Shown in pieces: positions 38,990 to 47,015 of a DNA stretch of 47,060 bases. Under the pieces are notes generated by a model that was not told the origin of the DNA, ran no database searches, and saw only the letters and a list, made by a program, of their open reading frames with translations. The stretch is taken from assembly GCA_023426865.1 (NCBI GenBank), contig JAEZBT010000024.1, forward strand, positions 1 to 47,060, in the 5' to 3' direction. The DNA is from Actinomycetes bacterium. GTDB taxonomy: Bacteria > Actinomycetota > Actinomycetes > Actinomycetales > Cellulomonadaceae. How positions within the stretch are numbered: the stretch's first letter is position 1; each line of letters starts with the position of its first letter. Made by a program: the position numbers and the translations under genes.

Positions 38990-40675
38990 TCAGGTGGCCT
39001 GCTTAACGCTCAGGACACCTTGCTCATCGAACTCCAGTAGGAAGCGACTGCCCTTCAGGGCGTTCGGGAACCTACGCGGCAGACCATTATCCAGCATGCT
39101 CCTCAGGAGACCCACCGGGTCCGGACTGAGGATAGCCTGCCGGACAGCGGCAATCGCCTGACAGGTCACATACTCCACATGCTCGTCGTGGCGATCATCA
39201 CTGTCGGTGAAGGTGACGATGTTCCGCGCGGCGACCCACGGGTCCGTTTCGGGAGTCACGTAGAGCACGTTGTTGTCAGCGTCGTAGCGCGCGGCAATCT
39301 CAACCTCCGCACGAACGAGCGGCCGCAACTGAAGCGGGATCTCTTCGGCGGTTGCATCGCCCGGGTCCCACTTGGCCAGGATCTTATCGACCACGCACAA
39401 CGCCGTGGGCGTTCCGAAGATCATCACCTCGTCGCTCCCAAGGCTGTTGCCAACCCGCCACGAGAACTGGTACGGCTCTACGCTTTGCGTATGCGCACGA
39501 GACCAGTGCCAGAACGGCGCCCGACCGTCGGTAGCCAGTACACCAGCCCCGTGGACGAACTGCCTACACAGCAGGTACTCCTGCTCATCCGCGTAGTCCT
39601 CGAACTCCATGAGGCCATGCTTAGCCACAGCGTCACGGGTCCAATCCTCACTCGGATAATCGCGGCCATCCTCCACATGCTGCTGGAGGACAGGGTCACC
39701 CTCGAAGGTCCAAGCCCAGTGCCCGGGGAAGCGGGACAGCGAATTCAAGAGGTCCTTCATTCCCAGCTTTAGGGCCTCTCCGTAGTGCTCCGCGCAGAAC
39801 GCCTCTTCGGACATTACGCGCCGGCGCTCCTCCAGGAACGAGATCCGAAGGGCTCGGAGCTCTTCCGTGATCGTCTTGCTCGCACTCTCCGCGTCGACCA
39901 GATAGGCCCGGTCGGGCATCCTGCCCTTGAAAGCGGTGGGGTCGAGGTGGACGACCGACTTGCTCGTGTGCACAAGGTCGTGATGCCCCTCCCATACGTG
40001 GATCGGGAGGCCCTGGAGGTAGTAGGTCGCAAGGGCGTCGGTCTCGACGGTCACGCGCGAAACGTGGCCGATCGATGCAGCGATCACCTCGAGGTTCTCA
40101 AGTGCATCGGGACGAGGAAGCTCCTCGCCATCCAGGAACACTGGGATGGGAAAGCCCCGAACCAGCTTGCGCAGATACGCGCGGACGTGAGCGGCGGTGC
40201 CGAAGTTGTAGTCGTGGAGCCGGAACTCGGTAACACCGAGATCCGCGCTGTCGTTGACCGGCACGGCCTTCAGGTCCTGCAGGTCCTGGGTCATCGCGTA
40301 GACGTGCTTGCCCAGCGACATGATCCCCAATGCCTTGCAGGCAAAGATGGCGGCGCAGAGTCCCATGCCATACGGGCCCTCGGCCTCCTGGATCCCCTGG
40401 TCCCAGCCGGACTTGGCCAGCGAGAAGAGGATCCCGAAGTCGCTGATGCCGCAGCCATTGTCCTGCACGACGACCACGTCATCGGTCACGAAGAAATCGA
40501 CGTGGGTGGCACCGGCGCGGCGGGCATTCTGGAGTAGCTCGCCCAGCACGACCAGCTTGCCGCTGAAGGTGGCACCGATACCGCGAAGCACGCTTCTGGG
40601 ATCGGCCGTGACCTGGATGGAGCTGGGGGCATTGCCCTGCTCGGTGGCGGGGCAGTTGTTGGAATCGAACGTCAT
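38990..40675 (-). CDS. GHKL (Hsp90-like) ATP-binding protein
   Basis: 561 aa from ATG at 40675, with AGGAG 9 bases upstream; a 68-residue upstream extension of the frame is leader RNA and rejected. GHKL ATPase signatures: N box ELLQNARRAGA (Glu46, Asn50), G1 box VVQDNGCGISDF (Asp72-x-Gly-x-Gly) and G2 box GPYGMGLCAA. The catalytic Glu of MutL/Hsp90 type is present in the N box. The remaining ~400 residues have no recognised domain; this is not HtpG, which has a different middle domain. Proteins of this layout are found as uncharacterised ATPases on mobile elements, some in defence islands. It is divergent from traI and appears to share its operator, so it is likely co-expressed with transfer. 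Confidence 0.78.
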   Translation of the reverse strand: MTFDSNNCPATEQGNAPSSIQVTADPRSVLRGIGATFSGKLVVLGELLQNARRAGATHVDFFVTDDVVVVQDNGCGISDFGILFSLAKSGWDQGIQEAEGPYGMGLCAAIFACKALGIMSLGKHVYAMTQDLQDLKAVPVNDSADLGVTEFRLHDYNFGTAAHVRAYLRKLVRGFPIPVFLDGEELPRPDALENLEVIAASIGHVSRVTVETDALATYYLQGLPIHVWEGHHDLVHTSKSVVHLDPTAFKGRMPDRAYLVDAESASKTITEELRALRISFLEERRRVMSEEAFCAEHYGEALKLGMKDLLNSLSRFPGHWAWTFEGDPVLQQHVEDGRDYPSEDWTRDAVAKHGLMEFEDYADEQEYLLCRQFVHGAGVLATDGRAPFWHWSRAHTQSVEPYQFSWRVGNSLGSDEVMIFGTPTALCVVDKILAKWDPGDATAEEIPLQLRPLVRAEVEIAARYDADNNVLYVTPETDPWVAARNIVTFTDSDDRHDEHVEYVTCQAIAAVRQAILSPDPVGLLRSMLDNGLPRRFPNALKGSRFLLEFDEQGVLSVKQAT

Positions 40676-40694
40676 GTTGCTATCTCCTGAGATT

Positions 40695-40738
40695 GCGGAG
40701 ACAGCAGCCCCTGGCGGGGATGCGTGTCCCCGCGGGGT
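40695..40738 (-). promoter_or_regulatory. Two-stem leader RNA element, copy B
   Basis: Minus strand: CCACCCCGCGGGG, outer stem GCGGGGACA (40733-40725) / TGTCTCCGC (40703-40695), 9 bp with one G-U, and inner hairpin GCATCCCC / GGGG-C-TGC. It lies 20 bp before the GHKL gene start. Confidence 0.68.
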
Positions 40739-40789
40739 GGGTGTGTATCCGGCTACGGGCCGGTCCGACGCCAGGGGCGTGGTGCGCCC

Positions 40790-40850
40790 ATTGTGCGTTG
40801 GGTGCGGGGATGCGGCGACGGTGCAACCCTCGCCCATCGGGCCGGGGTTG
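40790..40850 (-). promoter_or_regulatory. Leftward AACC-N17-GGTT family promoter (GHKL gene)
   Basis: The same palindrome as the traI operator read leftward: CAACC from 40850, GGTT with first T at 40826, CACAAT -10 at 40795-40790 (24 + 31). Leader of about 108 nt containing element B. Confidence 0.6.
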
Positions 40851-40883
40851 CGAGCCGATCGAGGCGGGGCACCCGGCAATACT
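40824..40883 (+). promoter_or_regulatory. AACC-N17-GGTT family promoter (traI)
   Basis: CAACC at 40824, exact GGTT at 40846, AATACT -10-like at 40878 (24 + 30). The predicted start is at or next to the traI ATG (40891). Confidence 0.65.
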
Positions 40884-40890
40884 GGTGGAC

Positions 40891-43782
40891 ATGCTCAAAG
40901 GCCTGTCCAAGTTCCTCTTTGCCCGTGGTTCCGCCGCGCCCGCGCCGGATCCAGCGGCCCAAGCACCGGAGCTGGCTACGCAGACGGCGGCGCCTGCGGC
41001 CGGGGGCCCCCAGATCACCGAGATCCTTGACCCTGGCGCGCCCTACGCATTCGGCGAGCCCGTGCCGCGGTGGCCTGAAAGGGGTGCTGCCGTAGTCGCA
41101 GCTCACCCAGACCAGCTGTTGGAGACCCAGCGGGATGTGATCCAGCGCATCAAGTCCTTCAGCCCCCTGACACCGGCCAGGTTCGACGCCCTGGTCCTGC
41201 CTGTTTTCCGCCGATACGCGGAGTGGGTGCACCTCTTGCCGGCAAGCGAGGCGCACCACCACTTCGGGCCGGGCGGCCTGCTGGCTCATGGCTTCGAGGT
41301 CGCGCTGCACGCCGCGCGCATGGCTGACGGAAAGCAGGTGGGGATGGAGCTGTCCCCGAGTGAGCGCGCCCTCTACACGCCGCGCTGGCGCATGGCCACG
41401 ATGCTCGGCGGTCTCTTCCACGACCTGGGCAAGCCTCTGGTTGACTGCGGCGCGACGGATCCGACGAATACCAAGACGTGGCCTTCCATGGACGGGAGCC
41501 TGTACGCGTGGCTGATGGCCAACGGGCTGACCCATTACCGCATCTACTGGCGCTCGGGCGCGCGCCACGAGCGGCACAAGCCGGTGGGCACTGCCGTCGT
41601 AAGAGAGATCCTCGGCCACGACATGCTGGCGTGGCTGAGTGACGAGCCGACCCAGGAGGTCGTCACGCTGCTGATGATGAGCATTGCCACGGGGCGTGCG
41701 GCGAACAACCTGATGTCCGTGGTGGTCTCCCAGGCCGACTCCCTGTCGGTCGAGGCGGACCTGAAGCGTCTGGCGGCCAAGACCCAGCAGACAGGTCAGG
41801 GTGGCACGCACAGCGTCGGCGCGCTGTTCATGGCGGAACTGCGCAAGCTGGTGGAGAGCAACAAGATCGAGGTCAACAAGCGCGGCGCGTCGCTCTATCA
41901 CACCAACGCCGGCACGTTCGGCTTGAACCCGGCCATCATCGACGCCGTCCTTCCGGCGCTGGCCAAGAAGAACATCCCCGGTCTGCCGTCCAGGGCGGAC
42001 ATGGTGCAGCTGCTAGCCGACACCGGCTACATCGAGGGCTTCGAGGAGAAAGGCAAGGAGGTTGAGCGAGCGGGCGCCATCTGGGCGCTGTCGGTCAAGA
42101 CGACCCACAGGGACGAGGTGCTGCTCACGCCGGACCTGCGGGCCATCAAGTTCGCGCAGCCGGAGTACATATTCGGCAACCTGCCGTTGCCGCCGGAGCT
42201 GGAGGCGCAGGCACGGCCGCCCTTCATGACCGACGCCGATCGCGCAGCCGCTGCCGCGGCGGTCCAGGTTGCCGACGCTCCACAGTCGGCTGAGTCCGCC
42301 TTGGGCGCTCCACAGGTTCCGCAGGCGAGACCTGAGCCGCAGGTCACCTCTGAGGCGTCCCCCGTGGCAGCCGCGACCACATCGGCGTCGACAGCGCCGC
42401 CAGCGCAGACGCCAGCGGCCAGTGCCGCCACTGCGTCAGCGTCGGAGCCGCTGCAGCCCGAGCCTGTCGCCGGCGCAGCGGAGCCCTTCATCGCTGACCG
42501 CAAGAATCGCCGCGACCTGGCGGACGAGACCAGCATGGAGGCCGAACGACGCCGCGATAAGCGGACCGGCGAGGGTGAGTCCGCAGCGGACTGCCTGGCC
42601 AAGCTCGAGACGATGGGCTTCGCCGGACCAGCCGTGTCTGGCGTCATCCGCCGCATAGCAAGCCGCAAGCTGATCTGGCAGCAGGACGTGTTCGAGACGA
42701 GCGATGGCCTGGTCGTGCGCTTTCCCGCAGGGCTGGAGAAGCTAGGCATGGCGCCAGAGGACATCCTGAGCCATTGCGCACAGCAGCGCTGGCTCGTCAC
42801 CGACGCGGGCTCGTCCAGGAAGACGACTGAGCGCAGCTTTCCGAACGGCCAGGCAGCCAAGTGCGTGGTCTTCACGGGCTTCGTGCATCGGACCTGGGAG
42901 GCCGTGCGGCGCGAGTTCCCGGCGATTGCCGACGGCCAAGCCGTCACCCTCCCCGGGGATGAGGAGCCTGCAGGGGGGGCGAACGACACCGCCGCGGGCC
43001 AGGTCGCACCTCAGCGGCAATCGCGGCAGCAGGGTGCGTCCGACGCGCCCCGGGACCGCGGCACGTCCTCGGCCCGGCGCGAGGCCGAGGGCGCTCGCCC
43101 GTCGGGGGCGCCATCTGGTGCGCGTCCTGCGCAGGGGCAGTCCGCCGCACAAGGCAATCGGTCAGCGCAGGAGGCGCCGGCGCGCCGGGAGCGCAAGTTC
43201 CAGCCGATCGCTGGGGCGGCGCCGGCACCTGGCCGCGGCCCGTCCGCGCCCTCAACCGTGATCAACCCGGTCGCCAAGGCGCCGGTCGACACTACCGGCC
43301 CGCGACCGGCCGCGATGTCTGCCGCAGAGCCGACTCTGCCCGTCATCCCGGTGCAGAACACGGGGAAGAAGTACCCACGTGGCCTGGGTGACCTCGCCGC
43401 CGACAAGAAGAGCGACCTCAATCCGATCAAGATCGAATGGATCAACGGCATGGTCATGCGCGTGGTGCTCATGGACATGGTCAAGCACGGCCTGGATCCG
43501 AACGACCTGACGCAGTGCACGCCCGAGATCATCAAGAGGGCGCTGAAGTATTACACCAGCCGCCAGGGTGGGCCGCGCATAGGACCCATGTTCGCGGTGC
43601 TGGAGGACAGGGCGAATCCGGCCTTTATTGTGCAGCTGCCGCCCACCATGGACATCGAGGCGATCAAGGACATCAAGGTGAACCCGGAATACAAGATGCC
43701 CGATTGGGTCGTGCGTGTTGACGGCAAGGATTTCCTGCAGATCGCACGCGACACCGTAAAGGCACATGGAGGTAAGGCGTGA
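40891..43782 (+). CDS. traI: TraI, MobH-family relaxase
   Basis: 963 aa from ATG 40891; the frame is open upstream, but that part overlaps the promoter. The N-terminal TraI_2 domain (about 75-400) has the HD-type metal motifs: His122-124 in AHHHFGPGGLLAHGFEVALHA (in two parts) and His177-Asp178 in LFHDLGKPL. A long Ala/Pro-rich linker follows (about 455-620) with further low-complexity at 700-830. The C-terminal domain (about 840-963) starts at IEWINGMVMRVVLMDMVKHG. MobH relaxases nick the plasmid at oriT. They serve IncHI/IncA-C/SXT/pKLC102-type elements. Ends overlapping traD (GTGA). Confidence 0.92.
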   Translation: MLKGLSKFLFARGSAAPAPDPAAQAPELATQTAAPAAGGPQITEILDPGAPYAFGEPVPRWPERGAAVVAAHPDQLLETQRDVIQRIKSFSPLTPARFDALVLPVFRRYAEWVHLLPASEAHHHFGPGGLLAHGFEVALHAARMADGKQVGMELSPSERALYTPRWRMATMLGGLFHDLGKPLVDCGATDPTNTKTWPSMDGSLYAWLMANGLTHYRIYWRSGARHERHKPVGTAVVREILGHDMLAWLSDEPTQEVVTLLMMSIATGRAANNLMSVVVSQADSLSVEADLKRLAAKTQQTGQGGTHSVGALFMAELRKLVESNKIEVNKRGASLYHTNAGTFGLNPAIIDAVLPALAKKNIPGLPSRADMVQLLADTGYIEGFEEKGKEVERAGAIWALSVKTTHRDEVLLTPDLRAIKFAQPEYIFGNLPLPPELEAQARPPFMTDADRAAAAAAVQVADAPQSAESALGAPQVPQARPEPQVTSEASPVAAATTSASTAPPAQTPAASAATASASEPLQPEPVAGAAEPFIADRKNRRDLADETSMEAERRRDKRTGEGESAADCLAKLETMGFAGPAVSGVIRRIASRKLIWQQDVFETSDGLVVRFPAGLEKLGMAPEDILSHCAQQRWLVTDAGSSRKTTERSFPNGQAAKCVVFTGFVHRTWEAVRREFPAIADGQAVTLPGDEEPAGGANDTAAGQVAPQRQSRQQGASDAPRDRGTSSARREAEGARPSGAPSGARPAQGQSAAQGNRSAQEAPARRERKFQPIAGAAPAPGRGPSAPSTVINPVAKAPVDTTGPRPAAMSAAEPTLPVIPVQNTGKKYPRGLGDLAADKKSDLNPIKIEWINGMVMRVVLMDMVKHGLDPNDLTQCTPEIIKRALKYYTSRQGGPRIGPMFAVLEDRANPAFIVQLPPTMDIEAIKDIKVNPEYKMPDWVVRVDGKDFLQIARDTVKAHGGKA

Positions 43783-45644
43783 GCCAGCAGTTGACCGCGT
43801 ACGAGGACCCGTTCCGCCCCATCTATGAGCGGTACTCGATCGCCACCTGGGCCGCCGCGGGTCTGATTGCCTTTGTGGTCACGCTCTTCTCCGACTACCA
43901 GGCGACGCTCTTCTACCTGTTTGCGGCCTTCTGCATCTCCATGGCCGCCTACCGAGCGCTGCCGGCTATGCGCCTTCATCGCGTGCAGCGGGCCATGAAC
44001 GGCGCTGGGCTGACCTTTATGACACGTGCCGAGCTGAAGGCCATCTGCGCGGAGAAGCCGGGCCACTTGTTTCTCGGCTACGGGTTCAACTGGTCACAGG
44101 AGCAGACCCAGATTGCGTACACGATCACTCGGTACGATCCGGACAAGCTTATGCCCCGGTCCGAAGGGGCCATGGGTCACCGCTGGATCCATGGACTGGG
44201 CGTGATGCACGAGGCGAAGCTGTTCATGCCGGTGGAGCATGCCGGCACGCACACGCTGATTGTCGGCACCACCGGCTCCGGTAAGACGCGAACCTTCGAT
44301 GCTCTGATCGCCCAGATGATCGCCATGGACTACGCGGTGATCATCATCGACCCGAAGGGCGATCGGGACATGTGCGACGCTGCGCGCATCGCATGCGAGG
44401 AATTGGGACGTCCCAATGACTTCGTGTACTTCCACCCGGCGTTCCCGGAGAAGTCGGCACGTATCGACCCACTGAAGAATTTCGGTCGAGCCACCGAGCT
44501 GGCAACCCGAATCGCCAGCCTCATCCAGTCGGAGAGCACCTCGGATCCCTTCGTGTCCTTCTCGATGATGGCGGTGAATAAGCTGTGCGAGGCGCTGCTG
44601 TTCATTGCCGACCGCCCGTCCATCGTGATGCTCCGGCGCCTGCTCGAAGGCGGCATGACCGGCCTGATGATCCGAGTCCTCGAGACTCACTTCGAGCGAG
44701 TGAAGCCTGGCAAGGATGCCAACGGGCTGGATGCGGCTAATGGCTGGATCGTCGAGTCCAAGCCGTTCGTGGAGAAGATGCGCGCGAAGGGCGAGGAGGG
44801 CATAGCCAAAGCGTACATCCAGTATTACCGCGACCACATAATGCCTATTAGTGCCAATTCGACGGTCGAGGGCCTGATCTCCAGCTTCGAGCACGACAGC
44901 ACGCACTTCGGCAAGATGGTGACATCGCTGATGCCGGTCCTGACCATGCTGACGTCGGGCCCCATGGGAGGCCTCCTGTCCCCGAACTACGAGGACGCCG
45001 AGGACAGTCGCCTCATCACCGACTTCGGCAAGATCACGCGGGCTGGCCAGGTTGCTTACCTGGGCTTGGACTCGCTGTCGGACTCCATGGTGGCCAGCGC
45101 CATTGGCTCGCTGTTCCTGTCGGATCTGACCGCCGTCGCCGGCGACCGGTACAATTTCGGCGAGCGGTCTGAGCAGGTGCGCATCGCACTTTTCGTGGAC
45201 GAGTGTGCGGAGGTCATCAACGCGCCGCTGGTGCAGCTGCTCAACAAGGGCCGCGGCTCCGGGTTCAGCTGCTTCCTGGCTACCCAGACCATCTCGGACA
45301 TCGCGGATCGACTGGGCTCCAAGGATCTGGCCCTGAAGACCCTGGGCAACATCAACAACGTGATCGCTCTGCGCTGCAATGACACCGGGACGCAGGAGTA
45401 CATTGCCGACATGTTCTCGGAGACGGTCGTGCGCCGGGTCGACGTTGGGCACTCGGCTGCCAGTGAAAGCGATAACCCATTGATTTTCCGAGGCACCGTC
45501 AGTGAATCCTTGAAAGAGGAGACGGTGCCTCTCGTGCCGGCCCAGATGTTAAGCTGTGTGCCCAACCTGGAGGGGTTTGCACGCGTCTCTGCAGGGCGCG
45601 TAATCAAGTGGCGCGTTCCCATCTTGACTGCCAAGGCGGGCTGA
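43779..45644 (+). CDS. traD: TraD, conjugative coupling protein (VirD4-type)
   Basis: 621 aa from GTG 43779, overlapping traI. Two N-terminal membrane helices (about 22-38 and 43-58), then the motor: Walker A GTTGSGKT (163-170), AVIIIDPKGDRDM and Walker B ALFVDECAEVI, followed by STOP-type motif FLATQTISDIADRLG. It brings the relaxosome to the secretion channel and pumps DNA. The size and gene order (traI-traD-unknown-DUF4400) match the SXT/TOL and PFGI-1 class of integrative and conjugative elements and plasmids. Confidence 0.94.
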   Translation: MSQQLTAYEDPFRPIYERYSIATWAAAGLIAFVVTLFSDYQATLFYLFAAFCISMAAYRALPAMRLHRVQRAMNGAGLTFMTRAELKAICAEKPGHLFLGYGFNWSQEQTQIAYTITRYDPDKLMPRSEGAMGHRWIHGLGVMHEAKLFMPVEHAGTHTLIVGTTGSGKTRTFDALIAQMIAMDYAVIIIDPKGDRDMCDAARIACEELGRPNDFVYFHPAFPEKSARIDPLKNFGRATELATRIASLIQSESTSDPFVSFSMMAVNKLCEALLFIADRPSIVMLRRLLEGGMTGLMIRVLETHFERVKPGKDANGLDAANGWIVESKPFVEKMRAKGEEGIAKAYIQYYRDHIMPISANSTVEGLISSFEHDSTHFGKMVTSLMPVLTMLTSGPMGGLLSPNYEDAEDSRLITDFGKITRAGQVAYLGLDSLSDSMVASAIGSLFLSDLTAVAGDRYNFGERSEQVRIALFVDECAEVINAPLVQLLNKGRGSGFSCFLATQTISDIADRLGSKDLALKTLGNINNVIALRCNDTGTQEYIADMFSETVVRRVDVGHSAASESDNPLIFRGTVSESLKEETVPLVPAQMLSCVPNLEGFARVSAGRVIKWRVPILTAKAG

Positions 45645-46315
45645 TGGGTTCGCTGGGTAACAGAGCGCGAGCGTTTCATCCCAATGTAAGGCTTCCTGCT
45701 AGGAAGGCAGATAGTCGGTCCCTCCACGTGTCCAACCTCAGTTTCGTACGCACACCAGCCTCGGTGCTCACGGAGATCCTGCGCCACATGCGGATCGCCC
45801 AGCACGCGCGCGTCGTGTTCGAGATATTCCCGGAGCTGCAGCCGGGAACTGAGGGTCTGGCCTGGCATCTCAGCGAGCGACTGCCTTGGCCGGAGCCGCT
45901 GCCGCTTGAGTCCACCGCCCCGCTGATCGGCGTGTGCATCAAGTCGGCCATGGAATGGATGAACCACCGAGCAGCGCAGCCCGAGGCGTCCCGCCGCGAC
46001 GTACAGACTGCCTACCTTGCCGGCCTGTTGTTCCACACGCCCGAGGTTGTGCACCTCGAAGTGCGAGACGGCGAGCGGGTGTGGGATCCGCTTAAAGAAG
46101 CTGAGGATCCTCTCTGCATGTGGCTGCCGCGGCACCCACACGCGATCATTCAGGTTCGAGAGCTGAGTCCATATGAGCAGCGCCCACCGGGGCCAGCCAT
46201 CCGGATGCTCCTGCTCCGAAAGATCTATCCCGGCGGCCACTGGGGCCGGCTGGATGTCGAGGTCGGCCATGTCTTCCGCCCACCTGATCACCTCATACCG
46301 CCGCGGGAGCAGTGA
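45644..46315 (+). CDS. Conserved hypothetical protein of the transfer operon
   Basis: 223 aa from ATG 45644, overlapping the traD stop (TGATG). Soluble, basic N-terminus (GSLGNRARAFHPNVRLPARK), a helix-rich middle (TPASVLTEILRHMRIAQHAR, ASRRDVQTAYLAGLLFHTPE) and a C-terminal strand region (WGRLDVEVGHVFRPPDHLI). It sits where SXT/PFGI-type elements have a small gene between traD and the DUF4400 membrane protein. No family recognised. Its stop overlaps the next start, so it is in the tra operon. Confidence 0.65.
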   Translation: MGSLGNRARAFHPNVRLPARKADSRSLHVSNLSFVRTPASVLTEILRHMRIAQHARVVFEIFPELQPGTEGLAWHLSERLPWPEPLPLESTAPLIGVCIKSAMEWMNHRAAQPEASRRDVQTAYLAGLLFHTPEVVHLEVRDGERVWDPLKEAEDPLCMWLPRHPHAIIQVRELSPYEQRPPGPAIRMLLLRKIYPGGHWGRLDVEVGHVFRPPDHLIPPREQ

Positions 46316-46956
46316 TGGCCAAGGGTCAGTCTTCCACCTGGTACAAACTCTTTCTGCTCCTGACGCTTTACGTCGGCCTGTTCATCGTCTTTGTTGGAGA
46401 GAGCTACCTGGTCAAAGTGATCGAGGTCGAGGGGGGCATGAACCGCGACTTCTATTCTGGCGAAGTGGCGGAAAAGTCCACGGATCGCGGCAGCCGCTGG
46501 TTTACCGCGGTGTTCGTCGACACTCAGATCATGGCCCATACCTTCGAGCCGTTTATCCCCACTGAGGAGGAGATGCAGGCGGCGAAGGGTATGGAGGACT
46601 TCGGCCGCCCGGTCTTCCACTGGTGGGAAGGTCGCTTACGCGCCTGGTGGACGCTCATTTGGGCGTGTTTCGTGCGACTGTCGAGTGTGCTGCTGTGGGC
46701 GCCGTACTCGCTCCTCTTCATCGTGCCGTGGCTCGTCGATGGGCTGGTGGAGCGCGAGAAGGGCAAGCACACGTTCGCCTACGCCAGCCCGATGCGGAAC
46801 CGCTACGCGATGATGGCGCTGGCAGTGATGCCACTGGTGTTTCTGGTCATCCTCACCGCGCCGCTGCCGCTCCACCCGTTGACCACGCCAATCCTGCTGA
46901 TCCTGATCGGCGTTATGGTCTATCAGCTGGTGGCCAACTTCATGAAGCGGGCCTAG
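46315..46956 (+). CDS. DUF4400 conjugation membrane protein
   Basis: 213 aa from ATG 46315, with GGGAG 9 bases upstream (GTG 46312 is a minor alternative). Membrane helices at about residues 10-28 (WYKLFLLLTLYVGLFIVFV), 115-140 (LIWACFVRLSSVLLWAPYSL), 167-185 (YAMMALAVMPLVFLVILT) and 190-210 (LTTPILLILIGVMVYQLV). Sequence and position after traD match the DUF4400 family (PFL_4697-type integrating conjugative element membrane protein). It probably works with TraD at the inner membrane. Last complete gene in the window. Confidence 0.85.
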   Translation: MAKGQSSTWYKLFLLLTLYVGLFIVFVGESYLVKVIEVEGGMNRDFYSGEVAEKSTDRGSRWFTAVFVDTQIMAHTFEPFIPTEEEMQAAKGMEDFGRPVFHWWEGRLRAWWTLIWACFVRLSSVLLWAPYSLLFIVPWLVDGLVEREKGKHTFAYASPMRNRYAMMALAVMPLVFLVILTAPLPLHPLTTPILLILIGVMVYQLVANFMKRA

Positions 46957-46977
46957 AGCGCCCAAGGTGCCAGCCGT

Positions 46978-47015
46978 GGCCACGCCGCGGCTCCGATTAG
47001 AGCGCGGGCGTGGCC
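46978..47015 (+). other. Long hairpin after the DUF4400 gene
   Basis: GGCCACGCC (46978-46986) / GGCGTGGCC (47007-47015) perfect 9-bp outer stem, internal loop GCG/GCG, and inner GCTC/GAGC with a 6-nt loop. No U-tract; either a leader structure of the next gene or a DNA site. Confidence 0.5.

Noticed and set aside
40676..40879. 68-residue extension of the GHKL gene
   Set aside because: Covers leader element B and the promoter; ATG at 40675 has AGGAG upstream.
40693..40890. 66-residue extension of traI
   Set aside because: Overlaps the divergent promoter region and has low-complexity Arg/Gly-rich sequence.
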